Positions 1-8,886 of a stretch of 64,000 nt of DNA are shown one piece after another (position 1 is the stretch's first letter; every line of letters starts with the position of its first letter). The position numbers were made by a program, and so were the translations under genes. The stretch comes from Candidatus Poribacteria bacterium. GTDB taxonomy: Bacteria > Poribacteria > WGA-4E > WGA-3G. Under the pieces are notes generated by a model. It worked only from the letters and a program-made list of their open reading frames with translations. It was not told the DNA's origin and did not search any database. Where the stretch lies: NCBI GenBank assembly GCA_958295815.1, contig OY282374.1, positions 3,810,682-3,874,681 of the forward strand, read 5' to 3'.

Positions 1-787
1 CACACAGGATAATTAGACCCCACACAAGTTTGTTGAGGCTAATCGCGAATAGGAGTCCGATGAGTGCATCAACGCACGGCACAATGCCACCAGAGACGCC
101 GAGCGATAGCAAACCCCAAAAACCTGTCCGTTCCGGTGGCGCATGGCTATGCGTACGCCCTCCATGGCTATGCGTATGTCCCCCATGACTGTGCGAATGT
201 CCATGGTCGTGATCGTGATCATGGTCGTGGTCATCATCGTGATCATGGTCGTGATCGTGATCGCGGTTATGGTCATGTGAATGATCGTGGTCGTGGTCAT
301 GCGAGTGTCCATGCGCATGTCCGTGATCGTGACCTTGTGCCCTGCCACTATAATACTGTTTCATGTTTTTAGTGAGCAGCCACGCGCCGATGCCGACGAT
401 TAAGATACCAGAGGACAGACTCAACCATGGCACAACATTTTCTGGTGCGAAACTCCCGGCTACGAGCATGACGACCCCAAGCGCAATGACACTGAAGGTG
501 TGCGTAAAAGTAACAACAAGTCCAAGGAAAACTGCGTCAATTACTCTACCTTTAGAACCGACAAGGTAAGCAGCGACTATCGCCTTTCCATGTCCCGGTG
601 TTAATGCATGCAAACCGCCAAGCACGAATGAGATAACGAGCGCAGCAATTGCGAGTTGAATCGTAAGAGGTTGGTCTATCAGTTCCTTTATCCGGTCGCC
701 GGAATGTTCATGCCCTTCATCAGCAAATCCCAATGCGCACGCGACAACGCCAATAAAAATGAAAATATAAAGGTAACGTTTCTTCAA
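1..787 (-). CDS. NicO/RcnA-type nickel/cobalt transporter, 3' end cut by window edge
   Basis: Open reading frame running off the left edge (about 262 residues visible). It starts at TTG 787, just after the stop of the upstream NHL gene; GAGGA lies about 11 nt upstream, and no other start fits before the in-frame TAG at 794-796. The N-terminus is a hydrophobic signal-like segment ending ADEGHEH. The NicO hallmark [18 protein letters not shown] follows, then TM segments, a long His/Asp-rich loop (about bases 170-345, dozens of HD and HSH units), and then [13 protein letters not shown], the second family motif. Known RcnA/NicO proteins export Ni or Co from the cytoplasm, and the His loop binds metal. 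Translation is probably coupled to the upstream gene. The family is certain from two motifs; metal specificity is not visible. Confidence 0.9.
   Translation of the reverse strand, partial: MKKRYLYIFIFIGVVACALGFADEGHEHSGDRIKELIDQPLTIQLAIAALVISFVLGGLHALTPGHGKAIVAAYLVGSKGRVIDAVFLGLVVTFTHTFSVIALGVVMLVAGSFAPENVVPWLSLSSGILIVGIGAWLLTKNMKQYYSGRAQGHDHGHAHGHSHDHDHDHSHDHNRDHDHDHDHDDDHDHDHDHDHGHSHSHGGHTHSHGGRTHSHAPPERTGFWGLLSLGVSGGIVPCVDALIGLLFAISLNKLVWGLIILC
170..345. repeat. Low-complexity GATCGTG/CATGGTC repeat coding the His-rich loop
   Basis: Degenerate hexamer-based repeat (CATGGT, GATCGT, GATCAT units). On the minus strand it encodes alternating His-Asp and His-Ser in the NicO protein. Such tracts vary in length by slippage. 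Open frames on the plus strand here are an artefact of the repeat. Confidence 0.8.
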
Positions 788-793
788 AACTGA

Positions 794-1642
794 CTAAATC
801 CTCGCGAATTTCTGGAAACGTCTGTCGGCGACGACTTCGCTAACGTAGATGTCCCCATTTGAATCGATCCAAATACCGTGTGGTGAATCACTGAATTGTC
901 CGGGAGCATCTCCCTTCTCGCCCCATCGTGAAATGACCTCGCCGTCAAGCGTCATGATACTGATCCGTTGTCCACCTTCGGCGATGTGGATAATGTTATC
1001 ACTATCAATAAACAGATCATTCGGTGAGCGTAGGTCTGTCCACTCGGTCAGGTATTCACCTTCGTTGTTGAAAATCTGACAGCGGAGGTTTCCACGGTCA
1101 AGAATGTAGACTCGATCGTTATGATCTACGGTGACATCGTGTGGTAGGTTAAATTCTCCGGGTCCTGTGCCGGGTGCACCCCACGAAACGATAACTTCAC
1201 CATCTGAGGTCATCCGGTGTACCCGCGATTGTCCGTAGCCGTCAGATACGTACATTTCACCAGATGCTGAAAGGACAGCACGTGTCGGTTCGTTAAACGG
1301 TCCGCCTGGTGGTCCGGGTTGATCAACAGTCCCGAACGTCTCTAAGAGTTCTCCGTCAAGCGAAAATTTCCGTACGGTGTGATCTACAGTGTCTGTGGTA
1401 TAGATTTCGTCATCAGGACTAATCCAAATACCGTGTGGTTTCTGGAAAATATCCTTGCCCCATTCGGTGACGAATGTGCCGTCAGCCTCGAAAACGAGCA
1501 TAGCAGGTTGTGGACTACGATTGTAGACGTAGACTCGATCATTTGAGTCACAAGCCACACCTGAAACGAGTCCGAGTTGCGGAATCATTCCCCAACCTTC
1601 TACGACCTCATATTGATAATCACCTGTCCCAAAAGTTGCCAT
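794..1642 (-). CDS. NHL-repeat six-bladed beta-propeller protein
   Basis: 282 residues. Start chosen at ATG 1642 because AACAGGAGG sits 6-7 nt upstream; the longer frame from 1678 lacks such a site. Six repeats of about 45 residues, each with a (P/F)xG/D-(I/V)xhD-x3-(V/I)Yhx(D/E) pattern (for example KPHGIWISPDDEIYTTD, LPHDVTVDHNDRVYILD, SPHGIWIDSNGDIYVSE), give a complete propeller. No signal peptide is visible, so it is probably cytoplasmic. Similar propellers include peptidyl-alpha-hydroxyglycine lyase-like proteins, but no catalytic assignment can be made. The neighbour upstream on the same strand is a larger NHL protein 205 nt away; the NicO gene follows directly. Confidence 0.85.
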   Translation of the reverse strand: MATFGTGDYQYEVVEGWGMIPQLGLVSGVACDSNDRVYVYNRSPQPAMLVFEADGTFVTEWGKDIFQKPHGIWISPDDEIYTTDTVDHTVRKFSLDGELLETFGTVDQPGPPGGPFNEPTRAVLSASGEMYVSDGYGQSRVHRMTSDGEVIVSWGAPGTGPGEFNLPHDVTVDHNDRVYILDRGNLRCQIFNNEGEYLTEWTDLRSPNDLFIDSDNIIHIAEGGQRISIMTLDGEVISRWGEKGDAPGQFSDSPHGIWIDSNGDIYVSEVVADRRFQKFARI

Positions 1643-1847
1643 GGTAATGCCTCCTGTTAGGTGTCCGTACCTGTGCATTCAGCTACGATAGACTTCAGTC
1701 CGTCATCTCAAAGCGATCCTTAGTCTGACAATAATATATGATTATCGGGAATATTGCAACTATTTTTGAACCGGATTATGAATCAGATCAATTTGGTTTG
1801 GTTATTCAGTGCCGTTGGCATGGGTGATTTTGGCGTGAACCCGTATG

Positions 1848-3662
1848 TCAAAAAACTCCGTTTATGAACAAGGCAGCGCGTATGAGATCTGCTTCCTGAA
1901 ACCCTGTCGCATAGAGGACATTCGTTTCATCAAGATACGTATATCTATTTTCGCCGAAAAAGTGTGTAATTTCAAAATTCAGACGGAATGTTCGGCTCAA
2001 GTCGTAATATAGACCTGCTCCCCAATCAGAGAGGTTCGCGTTGAAATCGAAGTATCGGAAATTGAATCGGTCGAGGGCATCATTGATAAAATCGACGCGT
2101 ATGACACTGAAGTACACAAATGCGCGTGCCTCTCGGTAATTGTAGAGGCTATGGTCGCGTATCCATGTGAAATCCAGTTGGACTCGATCATCCCAAGAAG
2201 TTTCGGTTGTCCTATCATCTTGGTTAAAACGTCCACGGAAATCCTCAAAATCGCGGGCGCGATAATAACTGGTATCGGTTGCTCGGATAAAAGTGAGCCG
2301 GTTGGAGAGTGCGAGTCGGTACGCCTCGCTGACATCGTAAGAGAAGATTAGATTAGCATCTGCGGCATCCTGAATAATTTGTTCATCAAAATCGGATTTG
2401 GTATAGAGATCTGCGTCTAAATCATCCTGATTATCAATTTCAACATCGTATAGATCGCGCGTATACCGGAGTTTAAGTTCCGTTTGGATCATCGGAGAAA
2501 TCAGCGAGCGTATCGGTGTGTACTTCCTAAACCGTAACTCTGTTGGATTGAGGTAGTAAAGATTCCCACTGTTATCAATAGCCTTGAGTTGCAGTGCGAC
2601 ATCGGTTTCGACTTCCCGCTGGAACGGAATAAGTAGTTTTTGGGTATACACACCGTCTGTGGTGAATCGTTGAATCCGTCGTAAGCGGTAGCGAAAGAGG
2701 CGGGTTTCATCGGTATAACGTCGCGTCGGATCGTCAAGTCGTGTCGGGAGCATGGAGATGAAATCTTTGAGGTACTTCGCTGTGTCGGCGATGAGCAGTG
2801 TTCCATCTTTCAACGCTGCTATCTTGAAAGGTGCGATAAATTGCCCGGGTGCGTCCCCATATTCTCCGAAAACTCGCAAGAACTTCCCTTCGGCACTATA
2901 CTTCAACACCCGATGCCCCTCTTCGTCAACTATATAGAGATTACCAGTTTTATCGACCGTCATATCCACCGGATGGATGAGATGCCCTGCACCAGGTTGC
3001 GCGAGGGGGTAGCGGGCGACGGGTTTGCCGTTCACATCCAGTTTGAAGATTAGCTTGTTCTTTCCACCGCTGTCACAGACATAGAGATTGCCGTGTACGT
3101 CTACGGTTAATAAGAAATCCCGCTTTGTGTCTCCCTGCGGAATGATGAGAGCATAATTGCCATCAGCATCCAATCCCGGACTGGCTGCCTCAAGCGGTGC
3201 TATTCGTTTGCTGAAATCTTGAATCGGGTAGGTTGCAACAAAGGCACCTTGTGCGTCAAATTTATGGATGCAGGGACCGTAATTGAAGATTTTTGGTTCC
3301 GATGCTGTTTGTGGATCTGTGTTTGAAATCTCTGCGAACATCCAATCCATTACATAGATGGTGTTGTCGGTCCCTGCAGCAATGTCGGTAGGATTGATGA
3401 ACCGAAACTTACTGTCCACTTCCATCTGGATATCAAATACAAAATTTCCGGTCTCATCGAATTTTTGGATTCTGAAGTTATCCGTATCTGTGATGTAGAT
3501 GGCACCGTCAGGTCCAAACCCCATAAACAAGGTTTTTGCGAACTGTGCCTCTCCTTCTCCTTTTCCACCGAACGCATTAACAAATTTGAATTCTTGAGCG
3601 GCGTTCACGTACATCGGAAATAAGAGCAGAAGGCAGAACATTACATTTTTTACGTTAAACAT
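1848..3662 (-). CDS. Secreted NHL-repeat protein with C-terminal beta-barrel-like region
   Basis: 604 residues. Residues 1-21 are a Sec signal peptide (lipophilic run, cleavage near VNAAQ). Residues 25-330 carry NHL repeats (FMGFGPDGAIYITDTDNFRIQKF; HPVDMTVDKTGNLYIVDEEGHRVLKY and others). Residues 380-604 change character: alternating polar/aromatic strands with turns, ending in LFINGVF, a terminal Phe as in BAM-inserted barrels. I infer a propeller exported to the periplasm or surface and anchored by a barrel of about ten strands; this is not proven. No strong ribosome site precedes the ATG. nusB lies 52 nt upstream on the same strand, so the two may share a transcript. Confidence 0.75.
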   Translation of the reverse strand: MFNVKNVMFCLLLLFPMYVNAAQEFKFVNAFGGKGEGEAQFAKTLFMGFGPDGAIYITDTDNFRIQKFDETGNFVFDIQMEVDSKFRFINPTDIAAGTDNTIYVMDWMFAEISNTDPQTASEPKIFNYGPCIHKFDAQGAFVATYPIQDFSKRIAPLEAASPGLDADGNYALIIPQGDTKRDFLLTVDVHGNLYVCDSGGKNKLIFKLDVNGKPVARYPLAQPGAGHLIHPVDMTVDKTGNLYIVDEEGHRVLKYSAEGKFLRVFGEYGDAPGQFIAPFKIAALKDGTLLIADTAKYLKDFISMLPTRLDDPTRRYTDETRLFRYRLRRIQRFTTDGVYTQKLLIPFQREVETDVALQLKAIDNSGNLYYLNPTELRFRKYTPIRSLISPMIQTELKLRYTRDLYDVEIDNQDDLDADLYTKSDFDEQIIQDAADANLIFSYDVSEAYRLALSNRLTFIRATDTSYYRARDFEDFRGRFNQDDRTTETSWDDRVQLDFTWIRDHSLYNYREARAFVYFSVIRVDFINDALDRFNFRYFDFNANLSDWGAGLYYDLSRTFRLNFEITHFFGENRYTYLDETNVLYATGFQEADLIRAALFINGVF

Positions 3663-3714
3663 TTGCTATTTTTTAGGAGCGATTGACCTTTCTCATGCAG
3701 CGGATATTTTAGTG

Positions 3715-4128
3715 TTATAGTCCATTGGGGTGTTTTTTTCGGATATTATCTAAGACGCCATTGATAAATTTAGGCGAATCCGGGGTGCTGTAAGATTTGG
3801 CAATCTCAACAGCCTCGTTGATAGCGACTGCCGCATCAACGTCACTGAGATAGAGAATCTCATACGTGGCGCATCGCAGGATTGAGAGGTCTACGATAGG
3901 CATCCGGTTGAGTTTCCAGTTTTTAGATGTATCTTGAAGCAGTGCATCAATTGTTTCGAGATGTTCGGTGGCACCCTCAACGAGTTCCATTGCGAACGGA
4001 CGGAGTTTCGTTGATGCTTCTTGGTTCTGCCAAAACCCTTCCATGACAAGGATCATTGGTGTTTCAGTGAGTTGAATTTGATATAGTATTTGCATCGCGG
4101 CGATGCGAGATTGTCTGCGAAGAGACAT
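3715..4128 (-). CDS. nusB: Transcription antitermination factor NusB
   Basis: 137 residues, full length for the family. The N-terminus SLRRQSRIAAMQILYQIQL matches the R-x5-A-x-Q-x-LY core. The C-terminal half has ILRCATYEILYLSDVDAAVAINEAVEIAKSYSTPDSPKFINGVLDNI, all NusB signatures (this stretch is given in pieces: ILRCATYEI, AINEAVEIAK, KFINGVLD). NusB binds boxA RNA with NusE and supports rRNA antitermination. The start follows a weak AAGG. The upstream region carries a 40-bp tandem duplication. The NHL/barrel gene lies downstream. Confidence 0.97.
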   Translation of the reverse strand: MSLRRQSRIAAMQILYQIQLTETPMILVMEGFWQNQEASTKLRPFAMELVEGATEHLETIDALLQDTSKNWKLNRMPIVDLSILRCATYEILYLSDVDAAVAINEAVEIAKSYSTPDSPKFINGVLDNIRKKHPNGL

Positions 4129-4380
4129 ATTTATAATTTACCTTGCGGGGGAATAACATAGTTTTAGATTTTTTAATTTACCTTGCGAGAAACAACATAG
4201 TTTAGGTTTCGACGTGACCTTCTTAAACCACCCGCCATTTTATCACGGGCTTTCGCATACACTATCTTGTATTATACATAGTTTCGGACGATATGTCAAA
4301 CATAATTCAAGAGGTCTTCAATCATAATTTTAGAGTTTACCTGTAACGCTATGCTTTAACTGTTGCACACTTGTGAGTTC
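4129..4380. repeat. Intergenic region with 40-bp-period direct repeat upstream of nusB
   Basis: Copy 1 (4134-4166) and copy 2 (4174-4204) share TAATTTACCTTGCG, then a variable few bases, then AACATAGTTTTA. On the minus strand this places the weak AAGGTAAATTA ribosome-site region of nusB in duplicate. The remaining bases to 4380 are AT-rich with no gene. Confidence 0.7.
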
Positions 4381-6927
4381 CTAACCCAGAAGCGTATTAA
4401 AAAACAACTTAAATGTCCCACGGGTTTGTGCCCGGAACTGTGGTCGAAATCCGAAAAGGATGACACGCCCCGCACCATATTGCACCGAGACCATAGCCGC
4501 CTGCTCCGCGAGTTGGTCTTCGCCGATAAGCCAACCGCTTTGCAAAATATCCCTCTCTGGATATTGAACAACAAGCTCGTATCTTTCGTTGAAGCGTGAG
4601 TGTTGAATCTCGAATGCTGGGCTATCCCAGAACAGTACGAGAGTTTCATCAGGCATACCGTACCCAAGCGGGTGATTTGTGTCAACAGACGCTTTCAATG
4701 TCGAGCCGGGACAAAAGAACGACTTCGACGCCTTTCCTTTAAGGGTATTGCTGACCTGTAAATCCAATTTCTCAATCGCAAACTCACACGCCTCGTTAAG
4801 GGCAAGTAGCGTTCCTCCTTCTTCGACGAACTGCTTAATCGCTTTGACACCTTCCTTACCGATGCCGCTTCGGTACGCTGGCGGAACGTTGAATTCCTTT
4901 GATTCATCCTCGTCAGTTATGTCCTTTTCCTGTTTGCCAACGATCCTGTTGGTAGCGTCGCTGGGGAGTATGAAAACGTCAAGTCGCTGTCTTAGGTCGC
5001 CACCCGTGATGTCATCATCTTTCCACGTCTGATAGGGGAATCTGAACTGTTCAAGGACCAACCGCGTCCAACCTTCATCCATATTGCCTCCATAGTATCG
5101 CTGGTACATACCGATGCGCAATTGTTGGACATCATGACGGGGTACCGAGAGTTCCTGTTCTAAGGCATAGAACGTGACCCCAGAATCGAGCGTAAATCCG
5201 TCAAGTGCCTCTTTCAATTCAGCAGGGACTACAAAGGACCCCGGTGGAAATTGCGTATCTCCCACTTCGACAGCTTCATCAACCCGTATGACTTGGCTGT
5301 CTCGCGCCAGCAACTGGTTGACGAGCCTGAAGCTTTCGTTGAGTCGTCCATCGAAGATATAGCCAAATTCTGATTCGCCAACCAACCGCCCAGTGGGTTG
5401 CTCGGGTGCTGTAAGCAGAGCGAAAATAGTATTATCGCACACCAAAGCATTAACAGGTTCGACATTCACGCCCATAAATTCCGCTATTGTGTCTGTCGCC
5501 GTATCATACAGGCGATTTGGCACACCGTCCGGAGTGCGCGTCCAAGCGTCATCAGGGAAAAAGGTCTGTCCGAGCAGGGATTTGATGATCGCCATTTTCG
5601 GCTGATTGAGGAAAATGGCGTATGTACCCGCCGGATAGGTTACATCATTGGTTGTGAAGGCTTGCGTTGCCTTCTGGATGTCAATTCCTTGGGCAAGTAG
5701 TTTATTGATCAGATCCATGACGGTTAAAGTATCATGCTGTATCGGACGGATGAGATATGCGTTTGGCGTCCCCGTAGCACCACGCGCTGTCTGACGTTTC
5801 GCTTTCTGATATGCGTTCAATAGGATGGTATCCTTGTGCCGCGCAGCTAAATCGAGCAAGCCCCACGCGGCAATCTTCTGTTGCTCGACGATGTCGCGTA
5901 ATCGCCACCAACCACCGAGCCACGGATGCGGAAAATTGGTCTGGGGTTTATAATGCGGAAACCCTCTGAGTCGTCCGCCTTGGGATTTTAATTGCCCCTT
6001 GTGGATATATAAGGGTGTCGCCAACTTCGTGTGTGCAGATTCGGTTAAGATGCTGACGATGTTGTGATAATTCCCGATCCAGTGGAATCCGAGGTGACTC
6101 CACGCTGGAAATAGTGCGGCATTCAGGACACCTGTCTTACCTGCTTCCTCCAATCTGTATGCCATGTGCGCCCCGTACCAGCTTATTTCCCGCCAGACGA
6201 TCGGGTCGGCGTGTGGGTGAATTGGTTCACAATAAGGAGCAATGTAGAGGCGTGCCCCGTAACTCCCCATCTCGTGGTGGTCCTGGAACACTTGTGGGTG
6301 CCACTCCTGAAACAGAATTCGTGCGACGTATTGCGATTCCACGAGATTCAACATAAAGGCGTCCCGGTTGTTGTCGTGCCCGGCATATTTATGATAAAGC
6401 CACGGAAGATCACAGCCTTCGTACTCGGTATCGAGATATTTGTTGTACCAATCTGTTGTCATAATCAGTCCGTCCGGGTTCAGGCAGGGAAACATCAGGA
6501 AAATCACGTTATCAAGAATGCGCTGGGTTTCCGCATCCGTTCTGGTTATCAAATCGTAGGTAAGTTCCGATGCCATCTGCGTGCTTCCGATCTCCGTAGC
6601 GTGAATGCCCATTGACTGACAGAGTACTACCTTTCCCTCGCCGATCAGGGACTTCGCCGCGTCCTCCGAGAGTCCCCGGGCGTCGCTTATTTGGGCGTTG
6701 ACTGCTTGCAGACGCGTTAAATTCGCCAGATTTTGCGGCGATGAGATGAAGGCTAACAGAAACGGGTTCCCCTCTGTAGAGGGTCCCATATCAACGACTC
6801 GCAAGCAGTCGCTCTCCTGCTCTAACAGGCGCAAGTACGCAACAATTTTGTCCCAAGGGGCGATCTTATGGTCCGAGCCAAGTTGGAATCCAAAGAACGC
6901 TTCGGGGGAAGTCACTTGATTGTTCAT
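4381..6927 (-). CDS. M14-family zinc carboxypeptidase-like protein with C-terminal GATase1-like domain
   Basis: 848 residues. Start at the second of two adjacent ATGs (6927), which has GAGGAG at 5 nt; the frame open to 7038 lacks a site. No signal peptide. Residues about 15-380 are the M14 domain: GIHATEIGSTQMASEL supplies the HxxE zinc pair, FPCLNPDG and HDNNRDAFMLN follow, and QEWHPQVFQDHHEMG gives further His residues. Residues about 640-848 include RLDVFILPS and GVKAIKQFVEEGGTLLAL, typical of class I glutamine-amidotransferase-like folds attached to M14 peptidases. The role is probably cytoplasmic peptide hydrolysis. The gene diverges from the GGT operon. Confidence 0.88.
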   Translation of the reverse strand: MNNQVTSPEAFFGFQLGSDHKIAPWDKIVAYLRLLEQESDCLRVVDMGPSTEGNPFLLAFISSPQNLANLTRLQAVNAQISDARGLSEDAAKSLIGEGKVVLCQSMGIHATEIGSTQMASELTYDLITRTDAETQRILDNVIFLMFPCLNPDGLIMTTDWYNKYLDTEYEGCDLPWLYHKYAGHDNNRDAFMLNLVESQYVARILFQEWHPQVFQDHHEMGSYGARLYIAPYCEPIHPHADPIVWREISWYGAHMAYRLEEAGKTGVLNAALFPAWSHLGFHWIGNYHNIVSILTESAHTKLATPLYIHKGQLKSQGGRLRGFPHYKPQTNFPHPWLGGWWRLRDIVEQQKIAAWGLLDLAARHKDTILLNAYQKAKRQTARGATGTPNAYLIRPIQHDTLTVMDLINKLLAQGIDIQKATQAFTTNDVTYPAGTYAIFLNQPKMAIIKSLLGQTFFPDDAWTRTPDGVPNRLYDTATDTIAEFMGVNVEPVNALVCDNTIFALLTAPEQPTGRLVGESEFGYIFDGRLNESFRLVNQLLARDSQVIRVDEAVEVGDTQFPPGSFVVPAELKEALDGFTLDSGVTFYALEQELSVPRHDVQQLRIGMYQRYYGGNMDEGWTRLVLEQFRFPYQTWKDDDITGGDLRQRLDVFILPSDATNRIVGKQEKDITDEDESKEFNVPPAYRSGIGKEGVKAIKQFVEEGGTLLALNEACEFAIEKLDLQVSNTLKGKASKSFFCPGSTLKASVDTNHPLGYGMPDETLVLFWDSPAFEIQHSRFNERYELVVQYPERDILQSGWLIGEDQLAEQAAMVSVQYGAGRVILFGFRPQFRAQTRGTFKLFFNTLLG

Positions 6928-7270
6928 CATATCTCCTCTCAATGATTGATGCTTGAGAATGCTACCTCCAGATTGTATCACGATTCCTTGAAAAATTGAA
7001 TAGAAATTCCTAACAGGACTTACGCCGTTAGCGACCACATCTCAGTTCTATCCTTTCTCTGGTGTTCGTCATTGGATTCAAGATTCAAAATACAGGAGTT
7101 CAAGGATTCACGTTAAACTAATAACCACATCTACCAGCAAAAATGTGCCCTTAAATTTCGGATTTTACTATAATATGTGAAAAAAGCATCCAGAATGCTT
7201 GAAATACTTGACAATTCTGTGAAAAACCTTTAAAATTTTAGGTATTAGCCTTGAGTGAAAGGAGACACCT
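6928..7270. promoter_or_regulatory. Divergent intergenic region between M14 peptidase and GGT operon
   Basis: 343 bp, AT-rich, no gene. It contains the GAGAGGAG ribosome site of the minus-strand peptidase (about 6932-6940) and a strong plus-strand promoter (listed separately). No operator palindrome was noticed. Confidence 0.6.
7208..7236 (+). promoter_or_regulatory. Sigma-70-type promoter for GGT operon
   Basis: TTGACA at 7208-7213, a 17-nt spacer, TAAAAT at 7231-7236. Predicted transcript start near 7243, leaving a leader of about 28 nt that carries AAGGAG 6 nt before the GTG start at 7271. Confidence 0.75.
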
Positions 7271-8872
7271 GTGAATCTACGCAAAAGAGATTATGGTACT
7301 GTTGTTGGACCGCATCCTCGTACTGCAGAAGCAGGATTCGAGATGCTGCTTGCAGGTGGGAATGCCGTTGATGCGGCTGTTGCTGCAGCGTTCGCAGAGG
7401 GAGTTGTTGAACCTTCACACAACGGAATTGCGGGATACGGCGGTTGTGTGCTTATTTATCGCAAGAAAACGGAAGATGTAATTGCGATAGATTATAATAC
7501 GGCTGCACCGGCTGTTGCTTCTGAAGATATGTTTACGATCAAAGATGCCCCAGACGCTGTTGCTGGCTATCGTGTGCCGGGTCGTGTAAACGTTCACGGA
7601 CCACTGTCCATCGGGGTCCCAGGAGTTGTGGCTGGCTTGTGTTTAGCACTGGAGGAATTTGGGAGTCTACCGCTTGGAGATGTAATCCGTCCGGCTATCA
7701 ATTCTGCGCGCTATGGCTATGCACCGAACAGTGCGAATCGCGGTGGTATGGGTGGGAACGCAGAGAGATGGAAAAAGGACTTCCCGGAAACGGCGCGTGT
7801 TTTTCTCAAAGACGGCAAAGCTCCAAAGAAAGGGGAAACACTCACTAACCCAGAACTTGCTCGCGTCTTGGAGGCGGTCGCCGAAGGTGGACGTGAGGCG
7901 TTCTACGAGGGAACAATAGCCGAAACAATCGCCAACTACATTCAGGAATCAGGTGGTTGCCTAACCGTGGATGACCTGAAGAATTACCGTCCGTTTATCA
8001 CAAAACCCTACGAAATTCAGTATCGAGGTTATTCGGTCTATACAGCACCGCTGGCGGCAGGTGGATTGACTACGTTGCAGATGCTCCGGTTGGTGGAGGG
8101 ATTTGACGTGGCAGGGATGTCGCTCGCTGAAAGGTTGCATCTTTTCGCTGAGGCAATGAAGGTTTGTTGGCCCGAAAGGCTCCGTCGATTCGGCGACCCA
8201 AAATTCGTTGACATAGACATTGCGTCTGAAGTATCGGATAGTTTTACCGCTATACTCAGCGAAAAACTGAAAGCAGGACTCGAATCGCCGCAACCTGGCG
8301 AAGTCGTTTATTATGAACCGATGAATTGTACGAGTCATATCTCCACTGCAGATGCGGAAGGGAATATGGTGTCTCTGACGCAGACGCACGGTGGTGGTTT
8401 CGGTTCAATGGTAACGGTACCCGGAACAGGATTGCTTTTTGGACACGGTGTCGGACGTTTTGATCCGAGACCTGGGATTGCGAACTCAATCGGACCGGGT
8501 AAACGTCCGCTCCACAATATGGGACCGATGATTGCGACACGGGACGGTAAACCTTTTGCTACCTACGGTATACCCGGTGGTAGAACTATTCAGAATAACC
8601 AACTGAACATAAGCGTTAGCCTTATGGATCTTCAGGTATCGGCACAATCGGCATTAGGTGCTGCGCGGCTTCATACCGACGGTGCTGAGCCGATTCAAGT
8701 CGAGCCCCGTGCAGGTGAAGAGGTACTTGAAGCGTTGCGGGAATTCGGGCACGAAGTTACACCGAGCGCGGGTATCGGGGGTCCGGGACACGGTATTCGG
8801 GTATCGGAAGATGGCAGCCATCATGACGGTGGGACTGATCCACGGGGCGAAGGCAAAGTGAAAACCAAATAA
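7271..8872 (+). CDS. Gamma-glutamyltransferase family protein
   Basis: 533 residues, Ntn-hydrolase superfamily. GTG start with AAGGAG at 6 nt. Family signs: GGNAVDAAVAAAFAEGVVEPSHNGIAG near the N-terminus (in pieces GGNAVDAAVAA, EPSHNGIAGYGG), then CTSHISTADAEGNMVSLTQT, in which Thr354 of TSH aligns with the autoprocessing nucleophile Thr of known GGTs, and GPGKRPLHNMGPMI. Known family members cleave gamma-glutamyl bonds of glutathione and related compounds. There is no signal peptide, unlike the periplasmic E. coli enzyme, so it may act in the cytoplasm. First gene of a four-gene same-strand run; the SDR follows after 14 nt. Confidence 0.93.
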   Translation: MNLRKRDYGTVVGPHPRTAEAGFEMLLAGGNAVDAAVAAAFAEGVVEPSHNGIAGYGGCVLIYRKKTEDVIAIDYNTAAPAVASEDMFTIKDAPDAVAGYRVPGRVNVHGPLSIGVPGVVAGLCLALEEFGSLPLGDVIRPAINSARYGYAPNSANRGGMGGNAERWKKDFPETARVFLKDGKAPKKGETLTNPELARVLEAVAEGGREAFYEGTIAETIANYIQESGGCLTVDDLKNYRPFITKPYEIQYRGYSVYTAPLAAGGLTTLQMLRLVEGFDVAGMSLAERLHLFAEAMKVCWPERLRRFGDPKFVDIDIASEVSDSFTAILSEKLKAGLESPQPGEVVYYEPMNCTSHISTADAEGNMVSLTQTHGGGFGSMVTVPGTGLLFGHGVGRFDPRPGIANSIGPGKRPLHNMGPMIATRDGKPFATYGIPGGRTIQNNQLNISVSLMDLQVSAQSALGAARLHTDGAEPIQVEPRAGEEVLEALREFGHEVTPSAGIGGPGHGIRVSEDGSHHDGGTDPRGEGKVKTK

Positions 8873-8886
8873 CAGGAGACCAGATA

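Noticed and set aside
64..372. His/Arg-rich ORF on the plus strand
   Set aside because: Product of the repeat in the minus-strand NicO gene, no ribosome site.
6166..6615. 149-residue plus-strand ORF inside the M14 gene
   Set aside because: Antisense to a gene with clear motifs; no family features.
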